Source: CAZXDL01 sp964639505
GTDB lineage: Bacteria; Patescibacteriota; Saccharimonadia; Saccharimonadales; UBA4665
DNA length: 8,467 nucleotides
Assembly: GCA_964639505.1 (NCBI GenBank)
Contig: CAZXDL010000020.1
Location: 1-8,467, forward strand
Direction: 5' to 3'
A program made the position numbers and the translations under genes. Positions 5,934-8,467 of the stretch are shown in pieces. The notes under the pieces were generated by a model that saw only the letters and a program-made list of their open reading frames with translations, did not search any database and had not been told where the DNA came from. Each line of letters begins with the position of its first letter. Position 1 is the stretch's first letter.

Positions 5934-7561
5934 GATCGTGGCAGATGATCGTAAATGTGATCATGTCCGAAATCAGATCGAACCATTTCTTTAAGATCGT
6001 CAACTGAGGTGCCGAATTTAACTCCTGGATTTAGCGTGCCATACGGGTCAAAGACATTTTTGATCTTTTGGAACAAGGCGTACTGCTCGACACCATACAT
6101 TTTCTCAAGATAGGGAGTACGCAAACGGCCATCACCCGATGTTGAGCTGATTGTACCACCTAACCCAATTACTAGCTTGTGATATTCGTCTAAGAATCGA
6201 AAGGCTTTTTGTCGATCGCCGACTTGGCCAATGTTTAGGTTGGGTTGGAGTTTTAGACTGCCATCACCTGCGTGACCCCATAAACCAGGCTTAATATTTC
6301 CGGCCTGCGAAATCGCGTAAACGCCCTCAATGTATTCGCGCAGACGCTCGATCGGAACCGAAGCATCAACCAGAGGAATCGGTATTATCAAGCCTTTGTT
6401 GTTACCAATTACGGAGCTAACGGACTGTCTGAGCTTCCAGAAAAGCTGCTGTTGGTCAGCGTCAACCGTTGATTGATGTTCGACAGCATATTTATCAAGG
6501 ATTTTGCCAGCCTTTTTAAGGATTTTTTTGAGGTGCCTGTCTTGGTTATCGAATTCAACCAGTAAGGTTACAGCTGGAAACGGTGGGGATAAAATATCTT
6601 TTAGCTGATTTGGGTTTAGCTCGTGGACTTGTTTGAGCGTATTATCATCAATAAGCTCAATTGCACTAGGCGGTTCGGACATATCACGTAATTCGATAAT
6701 AGCTGACTGTACATGTTCAAGACTGTCAAACTGTGCCATCATCAGGTTCGTTTGCGTACTGTAAGGCTCTGTATTTACAATTGCTTCGGTAATTATTCCG
6801 AGAGTGCCTTGGCTGCCGACAAATAATGGCGTTAGGTCAAAGGAGCCATCCTTTTGCTTAATGTCTGTTAGGCTATATCCTGCATTGTTATTGCTGACAT
6901 CGCGTACGAGCTGTTTAACGAGCTCATTTTGCTCCTCTAGCAAAGTATCGATTTGACGATAAATTTCGCCTTCAAAAGTGGCTAGTCCAAGCTTCTTGCT
7001 TAACTCACGTTTACTTAAACGACGGGTTTCGATTACTTCTCCATTTGCCAATACCACGCGCAGGCTGGCAACATAATCACGCATGCTGCCGTATTTAACA
7101 GACTTCTCGCCGCTGTCATTATTGGCAATCGCGCCGCCAACAGTTGAGTATTCAATACTAGGCGGATACGGCGGCAAAAACCTGCCATGTGAGTACAAAG
7201 TCTGCTGAAGTTTCCCAAAATTAATACCCGGCTCAATCGTAACTGTGCTTGATTTCATGTCTAGCTCCAGCACTCGATTCATATGAGCTGGAAAAACTAG
7301 AATAATGCCACTACCCAACGCAGCGCCGGATTGATCAGTGCCAGAGCCCCGAGCCGTTACGGGTATGACACGACCCCGCTCGGCCAGCTGCCAGCTGAAA
7401 CGGGCGGTTTTACGAACATCGTTTTCGTTTCTAGGGTAAACAATTAGGGAAGGCGCTACCTGTAAAATGCTACCATCAGTCGCGAAATAACGACGAGCGT
7501 CAGTGCTCGTCATCACCTCGCCCACCAAGTGCTCCTGTAGATAATGGGCTACCTTACTCAT
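5930..7561 (-). CDS. FAD-linked oxidase/dehydrogenase, GlcD or D-lactate dehydrogenase type
   Basis: These flavoproteins oxidise 2-hydroxy acids such as D-lactate, glycolate or D-2-hydroxyglutarate and pass electrons to a membrane or partner acceptor. In the 543-residue protein the FAD-binding (PCMH) domain shows RGSGTDQSGAAL at 71-82, a PPSIEYSTVGGAIANN segment at 133-148, and GTLGIITEA at 252-260. The C-terminal cap domain shows GHAGDGSLKL at 429-438, a GGTIS-SGDGR region at 468-479, and FDPYGTLNPG at 504-513. No cysteine-rich iron-sulfur domain follows, and this reading frame contains no cysteine. The family's metal-site motifs are changed (see findings), so the substrate is uncertain. The frame is open to 7627, but I place the start at 7561. 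AGGGG lies about 8 bases upstream of that ATG, the N-terminus matches family expectation, and a candidate extended -10 box lies between the two start codons. Confidence 0.9.
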   Translation of the reverse strand: MSKVAHYLQEHLVGEVMTSTDARRYFATDGSILQVAPSLIVYPRNENDVRKTARFSWQLAERGRVIPVTARGSGTDQSGAALGSGIILVFPAHMNRVLELDMKSSTVTIEPGINFGKLQQTLYSHGRFLPPYPPSIEYSTVGGAIANNDSGEKSVKYGSMRDYVASLRVVLANGEVIETRRLSKRELSKKLGLATFEGEIYRQIDTLLEEQNELVKQLVRDVSNNNAGYSLTDIKQKDGSFDLTPLFVGSQGTLGIITEAIVNTEPYSTQTNLMMAQFDSLEHVQSAIIELRDMSEPPSAIELIDDNTLKQVHELNPNQLKDILSPPFPAVTLLVEFDNQDRHLKKILKKAGKILDKYAVEHQSTVDADQQQLFWKLRQSVSSVIGNNKGLIIPIPLVDASVPIERLREYIEGVYAISQAGNIKPGLWGHAGDGSLKLQPNLNIGQVGDRQKAFRFLDEYHKLVIGLGGTISSTSGDGRLRTPYLEKMYGVEQYALFQKIKNVFDPYGTLNPGVKFGTSVDDLKEMVRSDFGHDHIYDHLPRS

Positions 7562-7602
7562 TTGAATTTCCCCTATCAAAAAGTCGCATATTTCTAACCG
7601 AT

Positions 7603-7611
7603 ATGATATCA
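7603..7611 (-). promoter_or_regulatory. Candidate extended -10 promoter of the FAD oxidase
   Basis: The minus strand reads TGATATCAT, an extended -10 element of the TGn plus TATnAT type. It would start transcription near 7596, giving a leader of about 35 bases before the ATG at 7561. The ATG at 7627 lies upstream of it, which supports the shorter protein. The position expected for a -35 box (about 7626-7631) shows only GGTAGT. Confidence 0.45.
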
Positions 7612-7616
7612 CATAA

Positions 7617-7645
7617 TTGACAACCACTACCGTTATGTCTATCCT
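7617..7645 (+). promoter_or_regulatory. Promoter of the four-helix membrane protein gene
   Basis: A perfect TTGACA at 7617-7622 is followed after exactly 17 bases by TATCCT (7640-7645), which matches 4 of 6 consensus positions. Transcription would begin near 7652, about 12 bases before the ATG at 7664. AAGG sits 5 bases before that ATG as a short ribosome binding site. The -35 hexamer lies inside the opposing promoter's spacer. Confidence 0.65.
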
Positions 7646-7663
7646 TTAGCAAGCAAGGCACAC

Positions 7664-8302
7664 ATGTTTAGCATCGACAGACAAGACAAAAAACTTATCG
7701 GATTATTGCTTACCCCTTCCTGGTTAAGTGGCATGATCGCCGTAATGGCCGGCTTGATCTTAAGCCTTGGCGTCATACTGACATTCTCGCTTAATACCAG
7801 CTCCTTTCAGAGACAACTAGTGGTTTGGCAGCAAGATCAGCCGCAGCGAGAATTAACGCAGCCTGGCACATATGTCGGTTCCGAAGGGCGGCCACAGCTT
7901 AAAGACAGCTGGCCACTTTTGGTGGTTTGGGCAGGAGTAGGCTTGCTGGTTTATATGATAACGGCAGCTATGGTGCATTCATTGAGTGACGCCGCAGCTA
8001 TCAGGCAATCTATGGGTTACGTCCATGCCAACCCAACAAAAACACTAGAGATCACAGTTGGTCATATTATATTAAGAGTCATTGCGGCTGTCGCTTTAGT
8101 AATAATGGTCAAAATGTTTATAGATCAGGTCATCCCTTACGCTATTACAGCAGCCCATGCCAGTGCTTCGGATCTATTAAGCATTACAGGATTTCTTTAC
8201 GCCTTCGTAGCCTTCGCGATCGTCGCGGTCAGCATACACTTGCAAACAATATTTCTAAGATTAACTCTTGGGCGCGCCAGAGTATTCTCCGGCAATATTT
8301 AG
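7664..8302 (+). CDS. Small four-helix membrane protein, function unknown
   Basis: I do not recognise a family for this 212-residue protein. Hydrophobic segments lie at about 18-42, 83-105, 132-160 and 171-197. Between the first two is a polar, presumably extracytoplasmic loop (about 43-82) rich in Gln and containing a GTYVGSEGRP stretch. The loop between helices 2 and 3 contains SDAAAIRQSM and HANPTKT. The C-terminus carries a few basic residues (RLTLGRARVFSGNI). There are no cysteines and no enzymatic motif. The start is supported by AAGG 5 bases upstream and by a TTGACA-17-TATCCT promoter. It is divergent from the FAD oxidase. Its stop codon touches the stop codon of the convergent dockerin-like gene with no gap. 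Its position invites, but does not prove, a link with the oxidase. Confidence 0.8.
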   Translation: MFSIDRQDKKLIGLLLTPSWLSGMIAVMAGLILSLGVILTFSLNTSSFQRQLVVWQQDQPQRELTQPGTYVGSEGRPQLKDSWPLLVVWAGVGLLVYMITAAMVHSLSDAAAIRQSMGYVHANPTKTLEITVGHIILRVIAAVALVIMVKMFIDQVIPYAITAAHASASDLLSITGFLYAFVAFAIVAVSIHLQTIFLRLTLGRARVFSGNI

Positions 8303-8467
8303 CTACTTCCCATAATTACTCAGCAGTATAGATAGATCAAATATGTTTACTGTGTTGTCTTTGTTAAAGTCGGCTGCACTGTAGTTAGTATTCCATTTAG
8401 ATAGTAGGGTTGATAGGTCTATTATGTTAACTACATTATCGTTATTAGTGTCGCCTGGTTTGGGGGT
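8303..8467 (-). CDS. C-terminus of a secreted or surface protein with dockerin-like tandem repeat (partial)
   Basis: Only the last 54 codons and the TAG stop lie in the window. The frame begins with a short proline linker (TPKPG) and then shows two copies of a type I dockerin-like calcium-binding unit. In the first, residues 5-25, the loop reads GDTNNDNVVNIID. In the second, residues 32-52, it reads ADFNKDNTVNIFD. Each has acidic or amide residues at loop positions 1, 3, 5, 9 and 12 (Asp, Asn, Asp, Asn, Asp), followed by the helix motif DLSxLLS. The protein ends in NYGK directly after the second repeat. In clostridial cellulosomes such domains bind cohesins. Elsewhere, including what I recall of Saccharibacteria surface proteins, similar tails occur without cellulosomes. 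The N-terminal functional part is outside the window. The gene converges with the four-helix membrane protein gene. Confidence 0.85.
   Translation of the reverse strand, partial: TPKPGDTNNDNVVNIIDLSTLLSKWNTNYSAADFNKDNTVNIFDLSILLSNYGK

Noticed and set aside
7562..7627. 22-residue N-terminal extension of the FAD oxidase from the ATG at 7627
   Set aside because: That ATG has no ribosome binding site and lies upstream of the candidate promoter. The ATG at 7561 has AGGGG at a suitable distance and gives a family-like N-terminus.
1..8467. CRISPR array, insertion sequence, phage or defence system
   Set aside because: I saw no regularly spaced direct repeats, no transposase or integrase motifs, and no known defence domains. 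The dense coding and housekeeping content leave little room for one.

Overview
The window reads as an ordinary chromosomal segment of a small-genome bacterium. My best guess is Candidatus Saccharibacteria (TM7) or another Patescibacteria/CPR lineage. The reasons are the two-repeat dockerin-like tail on a predicted surface protein, compact gene packing with overlapping or abutting ends, several gene starts without a Shine-Dalgarno sequence next to start-proximal -10 boxes, and small multi-pass membrane proteins with no family I recognise. This is inference from gene style. The window contains no rRNA or other taxonomic marker that I can compare.

Layout. Positions 1-4389 are a minus-strand cluster read in the order lemA, htpX, a 328-residue membrane protein, then ligA. 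ligA (NAD-dependent DNA ligase) leaves the window inside its C-terminal BRCT domain. lemA and htpX are a familiar envelope pair, and the ligA start overlaps the end of the membrane protein gene by 8 bases. A 70-base divergent region (4390-4459) carries -10-like boxes on both strands and an 8-base inverted repeat. From it a plus-strand penicillin-binding-type D-alanyl-D-alanine carboxypeptidase (4460-5671) is read away from lemA.

Positions 5680-5933 hold a minus-strand tRNA unit: promoter, tRNA-Leu(GAG), tRNA-Val(TAC), and an intrinsic terminator facing the end of the carboxypeptidase gene. Upstream of it lies a minus-strand FAD-linked oxidase of the GlcD/D-lactate dehydrogenase type, whose true start is 7561 rather than 7627. 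It shares a divergent promoter region with a plus-strand four-helix membrane protein (7664-8302). The last 165 bases are the C-terminal end of a minus-strand protein carrying a type I dockerin-like tandem calcium-binding repeat. Its stop codon directly abuts the stop codon of the membrane protein gene.

Functionally, LemA, HtpX, the carboxypeptidase and the two membrane proteins point to envelope maintenance. LigA is housekeeping replication and repair. The oxidase is a stand-alone flavoprotein that has lost several residues of the family's metal site. I see no mobile element, CRISPR array or defence system. The most unusual items are the dockerin-like tail, the altered oxidase motif, the acid-free cationic tail of the 328-residue membrane protein, and the two compact divergent promoter regions. 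No stretch longer than 300 bases lacks a gene.
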